The notes under the pieces were generated by a model, which saw only the letters and a list, made by a program, of their open reading frames with translations, did no database searches and was not told the DNA's origin. Both the position numbers and the translations under genes were made by a program. Shown one piece after another: positions 51,934-63,662 of a stretch of 64,000 nucleotides of DNA (the first letter of the stretch is position 1; each line of letters starts with the position of its first letter). This DNA is from Herbaspirillum sp. 3R11. GTDB lineage: Bacteria; Pseudomonadota; Gammaproteobacteria; Burkholderiales; Burkholderiaceae_D. The stretch lies in contig NZ_SPNJ01000002.1 of the NCBI RefSeq assembly GCF_004563925.1, positions 620,001 through 684,000 on the forward strand, written 5' to 3'.

Positions 51934-51979
51934 GATGGGAGCAACTGTAAGGAAAAGCGAGCTTGGGATAAATACGGCG

Positions 51980-52023
51980 CGGCGGGATGAATTGTTTCGA
52001 TAAGCTTGACAATCATCCCGCCG
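51980..52023. terminator. Long hairpin after methyltransferase gene
   Basis: CGGCGGGATGA (51980-51990) pairs perfectly with TCATCCCGCCG (52013-52023), and ATTGT/ACAAT extends the stem after a one-base bulge. It starts 8 bases after the methyltransferase stop on the minus strand. No T-run follows, so it may block read-through into DoxX or protect the transcript end. Confidence 0.5.
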
Positions 52024-52030
52024 ATGGCGC

Positions 52031-53272
52031 TTAAGCCTGATCAGGCTTGGGCTTGGCCGCCTCGCGGCGGTTGAAGCCTTCGACCATGTCGAAACGGAAC
52101 AAACGGCATTCCAGGGCACCGTTGAAGAACGGCGTCTTGCGAGCTTCCTTCAGGCGCAACAATTTCGGCAGGCCGAGGTCGGCCGAGAACAGGAACACGC
52201 TCCAGCCGGCGAAGCGCTGCTTGAGCGTGGTGCCGAAGGCGCTGAAGAAGGCCACGAACAGCTCGTCGGTCGGCACCGCCGCATCGCCGCGCACGCTCAG
52301 ACGCTCGCCGTACGGCGGGTTGGTCAGCATGATGCCGGTGGCCGGATTGCCGTCGGCGTCGACCGGCGGTTTGACTTCCTGCGCTTCGATCTGTTTCAGC
52401 GGTACGTCGAACATAATGCCGGCCTTGCGCAGGTTGTTGCGCGCGATGTTGACCATGTCGCCGGAAATGTCGCTGCCGAAAATCGTCGGCACGGTCGGCA
52501 ATGGATTCGGCTTGAAGTCGCCCTTGATCGCCAGCCATGCTTCGGCGTCGAAGTTGCCGAATTTTTCAAACGCAAAACGGCGGCGTGCGCCCGGCGGAAT
52601 GCCGGCCAGCATCTGTGCGGCCTCGGCCAGGATGGTGCCGGAGCCGCACATCGGGTCGAACAGGACCATGCCCGGCTTCCAGCCGCTGGTGCGCAGCAGG
52701 CCGGCTGCGAGATTTTCCCGCAAGGGTGCCTCGCCGGTGTCATCACGCCAGCCGCGCTTGAACAGCGCTTCGCCGGAGGTGTCGATGTAGAGGGTGAACG
52801 TGTGCGCGTCTAGGAAGCCCGAGATGCGCATGTCCGGCGTCTTGGTGTTGACCGATGGACGCTCGTCGAAACGTTCGCGGAAACGGTCGCAGATGGCGTC
52901 CTTGATTTTCAGCGTGGCGAACTCGAGGCTGCGCAGCGGCGACTTGACCGCAGTGACGTCGACACGGATCGTGTGCGACACCTCGAACCAGTTTTCCCAC
53001 TCCTGTTCGAGCGCCATGTCGTAGATGTCGTTTTCGTTCTTGTAGGAACCGTGGGCCAGGCGCAGCAGCACGCGGCTGGCGATGCGCGAGCGCAAGTTGA
53101 GCTGGTAGGCGCCGAGCATGCTGCCGGAGCAGTGCACGCCGCCGGGAACCTGGGTGTGTACTTTCAGGTTGGCGTCGGGGCCGGCCAGCAGGGCGATTTC
53201 GTTGAGTTCTTCCGCGAGGGCGATTTCGAGGCCGCGCGGGCAGGGGCAGAAATAGGAATAGTTGGTGCTCAT
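52031..53272 (-). CDS. THUMP-domain class I RNA methyltransferase (RlmL-type)
   Basis: This is a 413-residue methyltransferase starting MSTNYSYFCPCPRGLE at 53272. The N-terminal ferredoxin-like plus THUMP RNA-binding region (about 1-165) precedes the Rossmann domain (about 185-390). The catalytic motif is MLTNPPYGERL, and SAM binding is seen in LFDPMCGSGTILAEA. It corresponds to the N-terminal half of E. coli RlmL (23S rRNA m2G2445), without the second methyltransferase (RlmK) domain, as in many betaproteobacteria. Confidence 0.9.
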   Translation of the reverse strand: MSTNYSYFCPCPRGLEIALAEELNEIALLAGPDANLKVHTQVPGGVHCSGSMLGAYQLNLRSRIASRVLLRLAHGSYKNENDIYDMALEQEWENWFEVSHTIRVDVTAVKSPLRSLEFATLKIKDAICDRFRERFDERPSVNTKTPDMRISGFLDAHTFTLYIDTSGEALFKRGWRDDTGEAPLRENLAAGLLRTSGWKPGMVLFDPMCGSGTILAEAAQMLAGIPPGARRRFAFEKFGNFDAEAWLAIKGDFKPNPLPTVPTIFGSDISGDMVNIARNNLRKAGIMFDVPLKQIEAQEVKPPVDADGNPATGIMLTNPPYGERLSVRGDAAVPTDELFVAFFSAFGTTLKQRFAGWSVFLFSADLGLPKLLRLKEARKTPFFNGALECRLFRFDMVEGFNRREAAKPKPDQA

Positions 53273-53350
53273 GAGGGGTACCTTTTGTCCGTTGGGGGTT
53301 GATGCCTGGATCGTCACGCAACCTGATGTTGAGTGGCGGGTCTTTCTTCC

Positions 53351-53407
53351 GGCGGCGTTGACGGCATCTTGCTATCAACGCCGCCGGATTCCCGCTTGCG
53401 CGGGAAT
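53351..53407. repeat. Double hairpin repeat of the dispersed CCCGC/GCGGG type
   Basis: GGCGGCGTTGA (53351-53361) pairs perfectly with TCAACGCCGCC (53375-53385). A second hairpin ATTCCCGC-TTGC-GCGGGAAT (53388-53407) follows, then a short run of GAATCT/GAATTT units to about 53436. The second hairpin matches the dispersed repeat found in many proteobacterial spacers. It separates the DsbA-fold gene from the methyltransferase gene. Confidence 0.65.
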
Positions 53408-53464
53408 GACGAATCTGAATTTGAATCTGAATCTGTTTCTTAATGCTGCTGTTGCTGCTGCAAC

Positions 53465-54070
53465 TTACTTTTCGGCAAATGCGCGCTCGACGAAGTCGAG
53501 GCGGTCCTGGCCCCAGTAGCCTTCGCCGTCCACGATGAACCATGGCGCGCCGAACACGTTGGCGGTGGTTGCTTCTTCGCTGAAGCGGTCAAACTCGGCC
53601 TGCACGCTGGCGGTTTCCGAGGACTTCAGCAAGCTCGCGCCGTCGTGGCCGAGGCCGTTGGCGATCGCCAGCAGCGTATCGGTGTCGGCAATGTTCTTTT
53701 CTTCTTCCCAGATCGCGCGCATCACGGCGCCGGTCAGCTCGAGCGCCGCGTTGGTGCCGTGCGCCAGTTGCGTGGCGATGATCAGGCGTGCGGCGACGTC
53801 GCTTTGCACCGGGAAGTAGGTTGGCTGCAGGTTCATCGGCAAGCCGAGGAATTTGCTCCAGCGGTCCAGTTCCTTGAGGCGATAAGCTTGGCGCTGTGGC
53901 GCGCGCTTGGCCAGCGGCAAGCCGCCGGATTGGCCGAAGATCTTGCTCAGGTCGAACGGCTTGAGCACGACCTGGACGTCGTACTGCTTGGCCAGAGCGA
54001 CGAAACGCGCATGCCCCAGATAGGCGAAAGGAGAGTGCGGCGCGAAGAAGTATTCACATACCTTGCCCAT
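53465..54070 (-). CDS. DsbA-fold 2-hydroxychromene-2-carboxylate isomerase-like protein
   Basis: This is a 201-residue thioredoxin-fold protein of the DsbA/HCCA isomerase (GST kappa-like) family, starting MGKVCEYFFAPHSPFAYLG at 54070 after GGAG. The family Ser/Tyr pocket is in HSPFAYLG, and the C-terminus has NVFGAPWFIVDGEGYWGQDRL. Known members isomerise 2-hydroxychromene-2-carboxylate with glutathione in naphthalene breakdown, but the family is broad. It follows hemJ after 32 bases. Confidence 0.87.
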   Translation of the reverse strand: MGKVCEYFFAPHSPFAYLGHARFVALAKQYDVQVVLKPFDLSKIFGQSGGLPLAKRAPQRQAYRLKELDRWSKFLGLPMNLQPTYFPVQSDVAARLIIATQLAHGTNAALELTGAVMRAIWEEEKNIADTDTLLAIANGLGHDGASLLKSSETASVQAEFDRFSEEATTANVFGAPWFIVDGEGYWGQDRLDFVERAFAEK

Positions 54071-54102
54071 GAAGGACTCCGTAAAAGGATGAATCAGAAA
54101 TA

Positions 54103-54525
54103 TCAGAAAGGTTTGACGACCACCAGAATCACGATGGCCAGCAACAATAATACCGGGACTTCGTTGAACCAGCGGAACCACTTGTGGCTGCGCTTGTTTT
54201 GGCCATTTTCAAACTTCTTGAGCAATGAGCCGCAGGCGTGATGGTAGCCGATCACCAGAATCACCAGCGCCAGCTTGGCATGCATCCAGCCGTTGCCGGG
54301 ACCTTTGCCGATGCCGATGACCAGATACAGGTACAAGCCCAGCGCGATGGCAGGAATCGCCAGCACGGTGGTGAAACGGTACAGGCGGCGCGCCATGCCG
54401 AGCAGGCGCTCTCTGGAGACGGTTTCGGTCTCCTGCGCCAGGTTGACGAAGATGCGCGGCAGATAGAACAGGCCGGCGAACCACGAGGCGATGAACACGA
54501 TATGCAGGGCTTTGATCCAGAGCAT
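54103..54525 (-). CDS. hemJ: HemJ-type protoporphyrinogen oxidase (UPF0093)
   Basis: This is a 140-residue protein with four membrane helices. It begins LWIKALHIVFIASWFAGLFYLPRIFV, the HemJ signature with the conserved heme-ligating His, and has MHAKLALVILVIGYHHACG. It oxidises protoporphyrinogen IX to protoporphyrin IX in heme synthesis in the inner membrane. It lies in the core block downstream of proA. Confidence 0.9.
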   Translation of the reverse strand: MLWIKALHIVFIASWFAGLFYLPRIFVNLAQETETVSRERLLGMARRLYRFTTVLAIPAIALGLYLYLVIGIGKGPGNGWMHAKLALVILVIGYHHACGSLLKKFENGQNKRSHKWFRWFNEVPVLLLLAIVILVVVKPF

Positions 54526-54570
54526 GCGACTTCCTTTGGCGATTGGCGGTAAAGGGGATAACGGTGAGGC

Positions 54571-55842
54571 TTACTGGCGAACCTGTCCTTGTCCCAGCAC
54601 CACATATTTAAGCGAAGTCAGGCCATCCAGCCCGACCGGGCCGCGGGCGTGCAGCTTGTCGTTGGAGATGCCGATCTCGGCGCCGAGGCCGTATTCGAAA
54701 CCGTCCGCAAAACGCGTCGAGGCATTGACCATGACCGAGGCCGAGTCCACTTCGCGCAGGAAACGCATGGCGCGCGTGTAGTCTTCGGTGATGATGGCGT
54801 CGGTATGCTGCGACGAGTACGTGTTGATGTGGTCGATCGCTTCGTCCATGCCGGCGACGATCTTGACGGCCAGGATCGGCGCGAGGTATTCGGTGCTCCA
54901 GTCGTCTTCGACGGCTTCCTTCAGCAGCGGATAGCCGGCCAGGATCTGACGGCTTTCGGCGTCGCCGCGCAGCTCGACGTCCTTGGCGCGGTACAGCACC
55001 GCCAGTTTCGGCAACACCTCGGCGGCGGCGGCGCGCGCCACCAGCAGCGTTTCCATGGTGTTGCAAGTGCCGTAGCGATGGCACTTGGCGTTGAAGGCGA
55101 CGTCCAGCGCTTTTTGCAGGTCGGCCTTGTCGTCGATGTAGACATGGCAGATGCCGTCCAGGTGCTTGATCATCGGCACCTTGGATTCCTTGATCAGGCG
55201 TTCGATCAGTCCCTTGCCGCCGCGCGGCACGATGACGTCGACGTAGTCGGTCATGGTGATCAGCGCGCCGACGGCGGCGCGGTCGGTGGTCTCGACCACT
55301 TGCACCGCGTCTTCGGGCAGGCCGGCGCCGGCCAGGCCTTCCTTGACTAGCTTCGCCAGCGCCTGGTTGCAGTGGATCGCTTCCGAGCCGCCGCGCAGGA
55401 TGGTGGCGTTGCCGCTCTTGATGCACAGGCCGGCGGCGTCCACGGTCACGTTCGGACGCGCTTCGTAGATGATGCCGATCACGCCCAGCGGCACGCGCAT
55501 CTGGCCAACCTGGATCCCGGTCGGGCGATACTTCATGTTGGAGATTTCACCGATCGGGTCGGGCAGGGCGACGATCTGCTCCAGGCCTTCGGCCATGGTG
55601 GCAATGGCTTTGTCGGACAGCGTCAGGCGGTCAAGCATGGCATCCGACAAACCATTGGCGCGGGCGGCGGCCAGGTCTTGCTGGTTGGCGGCACGCAAGG
55701 TGTCGGCGTCGCGGCGGATGGCCGCGGCGATCAGGGTCAACGCGCGGTTCTTCGCCGCCGTGTCGGCACGGGCCATGGCGCGCGATGCCTTGCGGGCGCG
55801 CCGGCCGATGTCGTTCATATACTGTTCGATGTTGAGCGTCAT
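54571..55842 (-). CDS. proA: Glutamate-5-semialdehyde dehydrogenase
   Basis: This is a 423-residue gamma-glutamyl phosphate reductase, the second step of proline synthesis, reducing gamma-glutamyl phosphate with NADPH. It is full length. The catalytic Cys is in [13 protein letters not shown], with the conserved [17 protein letters not shown] and [16 protein letters not shown]. It is in the usual betaproteobacterial place downstream of leuS-lptE-holA. Confidence 0.97.
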   Translation of the reverse strand: MTLNIEQYMNDIGRRARKASRAMARADTAAKNRALTLIAAAIRRDADTLRAANQQDLAAARANGLSDAMLDRLTLSDKAIATMAEGLEQIVALPDPIGEISNMKYRPTGIQVGQMRVPLGVIGIIYEARPNVTVDAAGLCIKSGNATILRGGSEAIHCNQALAKLVKEGLAGAGLPEDAVQVVETTDRAAVGALITMTDYVDVIVPRGGKGLIERLIKESKVPMIKHLDGICHVYIDDKADLQKALDVAFNAKCHRYGTCNTMETLLVARAAAAEVLPKLAVLYRAKDVELRGDAESRQILAGYPLLKEAVEDDWSTEYLAPILAVKIVAGMDEAIDHINTYSSQHTDAIITEDYTRAMRFLREVDSASVMVNASTRFADGFEYGLGAEIGISNDKLHARGPVGLDGLTSLKYVVLGQGQVRQ

Positions 55843-55886
55843 GATGTTTTTTTAAGCTTGAGTATTTTTCAGTGCTTCAGCGGCCT

Positions 55887-56906
55887 TCAATAGCCGCGCG
55901 CGACTTTGAGTCCCAGCTGCGACAGCGCATCCCAGGCATCGCCCGAGAATGCCTTTGCCCGCAAGCCCTTGACCATCTTGTCGATCTGCGCGGCTTCCTG
56001 CAGCGCGGTTTGCAGCGTTGCCAGGCTGATGCGCCGCAGCGCCGGGTCCATCAGCTTTTCGCGCGCACCCCAGATGCGGTATTCCTTGAGCAGCATGCCC
56101 AGTTGCTTGCCTTGCGCGACGCCGGATTTCAACTTGAGCAGCGTGCGCACTTCTTCGGCCACGGCCCATAGCACCAGCGGCAGCGCTTCGCCTTCGCCCT
56201 TCAAGCCATCCATCATGCGCATGAGGCGGGCGGCGTCGCCCGACAGCATCGCTTCGTTGAGCTTGAAGACGTCGTAGCGCGCCACGTTCAGCACGGCGTC
56301 GTGCACCTGTTCGAACGTCAGCTTGCCGGTGGGATAGAGCAGGCCGAGCTTTTGAATTTCCTGATGCGCGGCGAGCAGGTTGCCCTCGACGCGGTCGGCG
56401 ATGAAATCCACGCACTGGCGATCCGCGCTTTGCTGTTGCGCGGCGAGGCGGTTACTGATCCAGCCGGGCAGATGCGCGCGCTCGACCAGCGGAATATCAA
56501 TATACACGCCGGCTTGCTGCAAGGTGCCGACCCAGGCCGCTTTCGCGGTGGCCCAGTCAAGTTTGGGCAGGCTGATGATGGTCAGGTTGTCGGGGTTCAG
56601 GTTGGCGGCGTATTCCTGCAGCGCCTGGCCGCCATCCTTGCCGGGTTTGCCGGTGGGGATGCGCAACTCGATCAGTTTCTTGTCGCCAAACAGCGATTGC
56701 GACTGGTTGGCAGCAAGTAGTTCGCCCCATTTGAAGCTGCGTTCGACCACCAGCACGTCGCGCTCGGTATAGCCGTTTGCGCGCGCGCTCTTGCGGATCT
56801 TGTCGACGGCTTCCAGCGCCAGCAGATGTTCATCGCTGGCGATGACATACAGCGCCGACAGCGACTTGGTCAGATGGGTGTCGAGCGCGTCCAGCCGCAG
56901 TTGCAT
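55887..56906 (-). CDS. holA: DNA polymerase III delta subunit
   Basis: This is a 339-residue clamp-loader subunit HolA, full length. It begins MQLRLDALDTHLTKSLSALYVIASDEHLLALEAVDKIR, matching the N-terminal AAA+-like domain that contacts the beta clamp. GNLLAAHQEIQKLGLLYP and the C-terminal collar helices follow. The gene starts 3 bases after the lptE stop, the conserved arrangement. Confidence 0.95.
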   Translation of the reverse strand: MQLRLDALDTHLTKSLSALYVIASDEHLLALEAVDKIRKSARANGYTERDVLVVERSFKWGELLAANQSQSLFGDKKLIELRIPTGKPGKDGGQALQEYAANLNPDNLTIISLPKLDWATAKAAWVGTLQQAGVYIDIPLVERAHLPGWISNRLAAQQQSADRQCVDFIADRVEGNLLAAHQEIQKLGLLYPTGKLTFEQVHDAVLNVARYDVFKLNEAMLSGDAARLMRMMDGLKGEGEALPLVLWAVAEEVRTLLKLKSGVAQGKQLGMLLKEYRIWGAREKLMDPALRRISLATLQTALQEAAQIDKMVKGLRAKAFSGDAWDALSQLGLKVARGY

Positions 56907-56909
56907 CGA

Positions 56910-57449
56910 TTATTCCTCTACAGCGTCTGCAGTACCTGCAGTGGCGGTTTTGCTGGCGGACAGGCGGCGCAGGATTTGCTGCACCAGATCGCTCTGCATG
57001 TCGCGATACAGCAGTGCTTCTTCAGCCTGTTTCGCCAATTCCTGGTTTTCGTCGTAGGTGATATCGCGCTTGAGCGTGATGTTGGCTGGCGGAATCAGGA
57101 TTGCCCCCTTGTTGTCCTTGACCAGGAAGCTGAAGCGTTGATAGAGCGAGTATTCACGCACACGGCCACTTGTATTCAGCGTCAGGATCTTCTTTTCACG
57201 GGTGTCGGCGATCACTTGCAGCACCGCTTCGGCCTTGGTCGGGTCGGACACCACTTCAACGCCGCTGGTGCGGATGTAGCGCTTCAGTTCCGTGCCCAGC
57301 TGCGAATTGTCTGCAAAGCCGAGATAGATCGTCTTGAACGGCAGATTCGCCGGCCCGCGCATGTGGAAGCCGCAGGCGCTGAGCATGACCGCTGCCAGCA
57401 GCATCAGGAACCATTGCAGTACTTTGCGTTGGTGAGGTTGAAATGGCAT
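56910..57449 (-). CDS. lptE: LPS-assembly lipoprotein LptE
   Basis: This is a 179-residue outer-membrane lipoprotein. The lipobox AAVMLSACGFHMRG puts the lipidated Cys at residue 26. The mature part continues PANLPFKTIYLG and SLYQRFSFLVKD as in LptE. It plugs LptD and helps insert lipopolysaccharide into the outer membrane. The ATG at 57449 is preferred; a longer frame would run into leuS. It lies between leuS and holA. Confidence 0.95.
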   Translation of the reverse strand: MPFQPHQRKVLQWFLMLLAAVMLSACGFHMRGPANLPFKTIYLGFADNSQLGTELKRYIRTSGVEVVSDPTKAEAVLQVIADTREKKILTLNTSGRVREYSLYQRFSFLVKDNKGAILIPPANITLKRDITYDENQELAKQAEEALLYRDMQSDLVQQILRRLSASKTATAGTADAVEE

Positions 57450-57498
57450 GAGTGTGTCCGTGGTCAGGTTCGTGAGCAAAAGAATCGGCGTAAAAGCG

Positions 57499-60180
<2,682 letters not shown>

Positions 60181-60259
60181 TTATACCGGCTCGCCAGAGG
60201 GGAGACCTAGTTCTGTGTCGATGTCAATCCGACCACGAATTGCATGATGGAAATAAAAA

Positions 60260-60284
60260 AAGCCGCTCTACGTCAGAGCGGCTT
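60260..60284 (-). terminator. Rho-independent terminator of the DUF1120 gene
   Basis: The 10-bp stem AAGCCGCTCT / AGAGCGGCTT with a five-base loop is perfect. On the minus strand it is followed by TTTTTATTT. It lies 21 bases after the DUF1120 stop. Confidence 0.92.
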
Positions 60285-60305
60285 CGAGGATGCGGCGGGT
60301 GCGCG

Positions 60306-60956
60306 TCAAAGGTAGAGCATCTCGATGCTGATCGAGCCGTCCAGCTGGATGTCGTCGGCCAGCAACTGATAGGCCACGCGGCTCAGTTTGGCGCTGATGT
60401 CGAGCCCGGTGATCAGTTCGCTGAAGGCCACCGGGGTATTACCCGTGCCGAACGATATCTGGCTGCCGTCCTGGCGCAGGCCGCGCAGGGCGTTGCTGCT
60501 CCAGGCGGCGCTGCCGTTGGGGCGGCCCAGGATGCCGACCGACTGTCCGTCCGCGACCGCCGTGGCGACGCGCACGGCGTAGCCACCAATGCTTTTGCCG
60601 CGGTACAGGCCCAGGCCGAAGTTGTCGCCGGCGTCGATGCCGGGAATGTCCTTCTCACGCGTGGCTTCGCGATTGTCGACCGCCTTGACCGCAATCTTGG
60701 TCGGGCCGTCGCAGGAAATGCGCATGTCGACGCGCTGCGAGGGCAAGTCCTTGAAGCGTTCTTTCAGCAGCGGCTCCGATTTGATGGTGCCGAAATCGAT
60801 CACGCTGTTGCCGGGAAAGCTGGCCAGGCAGGCGGAAGGGCGGATCGTCCCCTTGACCACCAGTTCTGCGGTGTCGGCAGCGTGGGCGCCTGCGGCTGCG
60901 CTCAACAGCAGCGACGCCAAGGAGGAAAACAGGAAGGGTAGCAAAGGGGGTCTCAT
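60306..60956 (-). CDS. DUF1120 exported fimbrial-like protein
   Basis: This is a 216-residue exported protein. The start at 60956 (MRPPLLPFLF) gives a signal peptide ending near GAHAAD, with AGAGAGG as ribosome site. The mature start AELVVKGTIRPSACLASF, the SCDGPTKIAVKAVDNR segment and the beta-rich end (AYQLLADDIQLDGSISIEMLYL) match the DUF1120 family, which resembles fimbrial subunits. Two Cys (PSACL and ISCDG) probably form the fimbrial-type disulfide. No chaperone or usher gene is nearby. Confidence 0.85.
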   Translation of the reverse strand: MRPPLLPFLFSSLASLLLSAAAGAHAADTAELVVKGTIRPSACLASFPGNSVIDFGTIKSEPLLKERFKDLPSQRVDMRISCDGPTKIAVKAVDNREATREKDIPGIDAGDNFGLGLYRGKSIGGYAVRVATAVADGQSVGILGRPNGSAAWSSNALRGLRQDGSQISFGTGNTPVAFSELITGLDISAKLSRVAYQLLADDIQLDGSISIEMLYL

Positions 60957-61409
60957 GAAGCCTCTCTGGATAAGCTGTCTGCAGGCGGGATGGTGCGCAG
61001 ACGGCAAGACCATTCTGATGCAGAGTTCCTCGGATTTATATAAGAAAACTCTCAAAAATGCGAAGTTAATAAATAGCAATATTTCAATATATAAGACGAA
61101 TTAATGCTGGGCGCGTGCCGGGCTTGCCGAATTCCGCCCAAGATGCCGGGCTCTATATGGGCAATTCCTTGCCTTGTCTTCTTTTGACCGATGGATGAAA
61201 AATCCATAATTTTTTGCGATACGCATCAATAAATGTGGGATGCGGCTGTATTCCCGCGCATCTGTCGTAGCTGCCCGATATCAGGATAGGGTGTGGCCGG
61301 CGTTGACGAACGCCGACAGCATCAAATTCACTTGAAGCGCTCCTTACCTCTCTGCCGGCACCAGCAAGCAGCGCATCAAGTTCGCAAGCAATGATATTAG
61401 GAGAGTCGC
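60957..61409. other. 453-base spacer between DUF1120 and protease genes; AT-rich promoter region
   Basis: No convincing gene is seen. Bases 61020-61105 are strongly AT-rich and suit promoters for either divergent gene. Short minus-strand frames within it are not supported by any recognisable sequence. Confidence 0.5.
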
Positions 61410-63497
61410 ATGCCACATTCGCCGTCTATTGAAAAATTCCCGAAAAAATGGTTTTCCCTGTTAGGTACGATACTCGTAAGCTCCGCGATGGCGGCTCCGC
61501 AGAATCCGGTCGGCAGCGCTCCTGCCGCGTCCCTCAGCACTGACGGCGCCCAAGAAAAAACGCCGTCATATCGCACTGTTCGCCCCGTTCGCACCGTTTC
61601 CCTGGATTTCTCCCGACTGCAAAATGCCGCTGATGCCGACCGGAAGGCTGCCGTCTTGTTTACATTGCCGTTGCCGGAAGGTGGAGAAACCGAATTTACC
61701 CTCACTGACTCGGAGATTTTTCCGCCCGAGCTGGCGCAGCGTTATCCCCATATCCGCAGCTTGAAAGGGCATGATCGGCAAGGTCGGGAAGTGCGCCTTG
61801 ATATGTCCGAAGAAGGCGCACGGGCCATCGTTTTTGATCGAGACGGCAATTGGCTGGTGCAGCGTGCAGCCGATGCAGTTGGCCCGTCTGCTTCCGGAAT
61901 AAACGAATACCTCAGCTTTCGCGAAACTGCAGCGCCTGCATGGACGGGCTCATCAAATCAACGCCTCAAGCAGCGGGCATCGCTCAATAAAACGACCTTG
62001 TCGATGACGGGTTTTATTGAGGCGGACGGCAAGCCCCCGATCAACGACAACGGCCATCGCGACTACCGTATTGCCGTCGCCACCACCAGCGCTTACTCCC
62101 GCTACTTCGGCGGCAGTGTCAGCAAGAGTCTGGCGACGATTGCCGAAGTGCTCAATCGCGTCAATGCGATATATGAGCGCGACCTTGGCATCCATCTCAC
62201 CCTGGTAAAAGACAACAACAAGATTATTTTTCTTGATCCGGCATCGGACCCCTTTATCGGCCCTGGGCCGGAATCGCCCGATTGGGATATCGACTTCACA
62301 AAGAAGCAGAGTCAGAAAATAGTGACGCAAATCATCGGCAAGGATAATTTCGACGTGGGACACGTATTCGAGCTGTCAGAGGGCGGCAGTTCCGACAATA
62401 ACGGGGTTTGCCGGGATCAGATCAAAGCCAATGCAAGCAGCGGATTGTCGATACGAAAGTCCACCGGGATTGCGAAGTTGAACCAGGAGTTTCTCAATAC
62501 CGTCGCTCATGAAATCGGACATCAGTTCGGCGCCGATCATACGATGAATGGTTGCGAAAGAAATGAGGGCGCCGAAGCAAGAAACGCCTACGAGCCGGGG
62601 AGCGGTTCCACCATCATGAGCTACGCAGGTGAGTGCCCCATCTGGAATGGCCATGAGGCAGTCAATAACCCCTTGCACAGTCTGCAAGATATCAAGGGCG
62701 AATACTTCCATGCAAAGAACATCGAGCAGATACGCACTTTTCTGAAGGAAGGCGGTGCGACATGCGGCATCAAACGGAGCAACCCCAATCGCCCTCCCGA
62801 AATCGTCATTCAGAACGGCGAGGCAAGCATGTTCATTCCCGCGAAGACACCGTTCTCTCTTACCGGGTTTGCACGATCGCAACAAGCTCGTGCGCAGTTG
62901 ACTTATACCTGGGAGCAAATCGACCTCGGTCCGGAGCAACTGAAAAATGAAGTCCTGAGCGACAAGGGGAAGGGGCCAATCTTTCGCTCCTATCCACCCG
63001 GCATCAGCGGCACCCGCATTTTTCCAAAACTGGAAGCAATCCTCGGAGAAGAGAAGCTCAGCATAGGTGAAGTCTATCCGGCAACAACACGTGAACTGAA
63101 TTTTCGCCTGACGGTGCGTGACAATCTGGGGGCGCTATCCTCCACCGCTTACGTCGATCGGAAAATCCGGGTGGTGGACACCGGGCAAGCGTTTACCGTC
63201 ACCTATCCTGCGGGAGGTGAAAAATGGCGGGCGCGCGACAGGCAATCGCTAAGCTGGAATAGTGCGGGTACGGCCCAGGCGCCGATTTCTTGCCAGCGTG
63301 TACGGATTGATTTGTCGATCGACGGCGGCCACAGCTATCTTTTCCCTCCCTTGCTCGTCTCGGTGCCAAATACCGGGCGTGCTCAGGTTGACGTCCCGCC
63401 GCTGGGTCGTGACATATCCAGGGCGCGTATTCGCGTCGGCTGTGAGACCAATGTGTTTTTCGCGGTGTCTCCCGGCAATTTCTCCATCGTGAAATAG
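61410..63497 (+). CDS. Secreted metzincin-type zinc protease (reprolysin-like)
   Basis: This is a 695-residue exported protein. A signal peptide ends near SSAMAAP. A propeptide-like region runs to about 190. Residues about 210-460 form a metalloprotease domain with the zinc site HEIGHQFGADH (His367, Glu368, His371, His377) and the Met-turn TIMSYAGEC around Met403. The C-terminus (about 465-695) is beta-rich, with a bacterial Ig-like PPEIVIQNGEA start and a later domain with VTYPAGGEKWRARDRQSLSW. The ribosome site is AGGAGAG. GC looks lower than in leuS. It should cleave extracellular proteins; the target is unknown. Confidence 0.9.
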   Translation: MPHSPSIEKFPKKWFSLLGTILVSSAMAAPQNPVGSAPAASLSTDGAQEKTPSYRTVRPVRTVSLDFSRLQNAADADRKAAVLFTLPLPEGGETEFTLTDSEIFPPELAQRYPHIRSLKGHDRQGREVRLDMSEEGARAIVFDRDGNWLVQRAADAVGPSASGINEYLSFRETAAPAWTGSSNQRLKQRASLNKTTLSMTGFIEADGKPPINDNGHRDYRIAVATTSAYSRYFGGSVSKSLATIAEVLNRVNAIYERDLGIHLTLVKDNNKIIFLDPASDPFIGPGPESPDWDIDFTKKQSQKIVTQIIGKDNFDVGHVFELSEGGSSDNNGVCRDQIKANASSGLSIRKSTGIAKLNQEFLNTVAHEIGHQFGADHTMNGCERNEGAEARNAYEPGSGSTIMSYAGECPIWNGHEAVNNPLHSLQDIKGEYFHAKNIEQIRTFLKEGGATCGIKRSNPNRPPEIVIQNGEASMFIPAKTPFSLTGFARSQQARAQLTYTWEQIDLGPEQLKNEVLSDKGKGPIFRSYPPGISGTRIFPKLEAILGEEKLSIGEVYPATTRELNFRLTVRDNLGALSSTAYVDRKIRVVDTGQAFTVTYPAGGEKWRARDRQSLSWNSAGTAQAPISCQRVRIDLSIDGGHSYLFPPLLVSVPNTGRAQVDVPPLGRDISRARIRVGCETNVFFAVSPGNFSIVK

Positions 63498-63662
63498 ATC
63501 AAGAGCGGGAATTGACGCGCATCGCCATCAGCGCGAAGCGGATTTGCGCCATGGCGGCGCTGGCTACGATCAATTTCCCTTCCTTTCTCTGCATCATGGT
63601 CATCGCCCCGTAACATTCCACTGGCACGATGTAATCGTTTTCATGCGAACCCATCGACCATC

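Noticed and set aside
61153..61416. Small minus-strand frame of 87 residues upstream of the protease gene
   Set aside because: It covers the protease ribosome site and start, and has no recognisable features.
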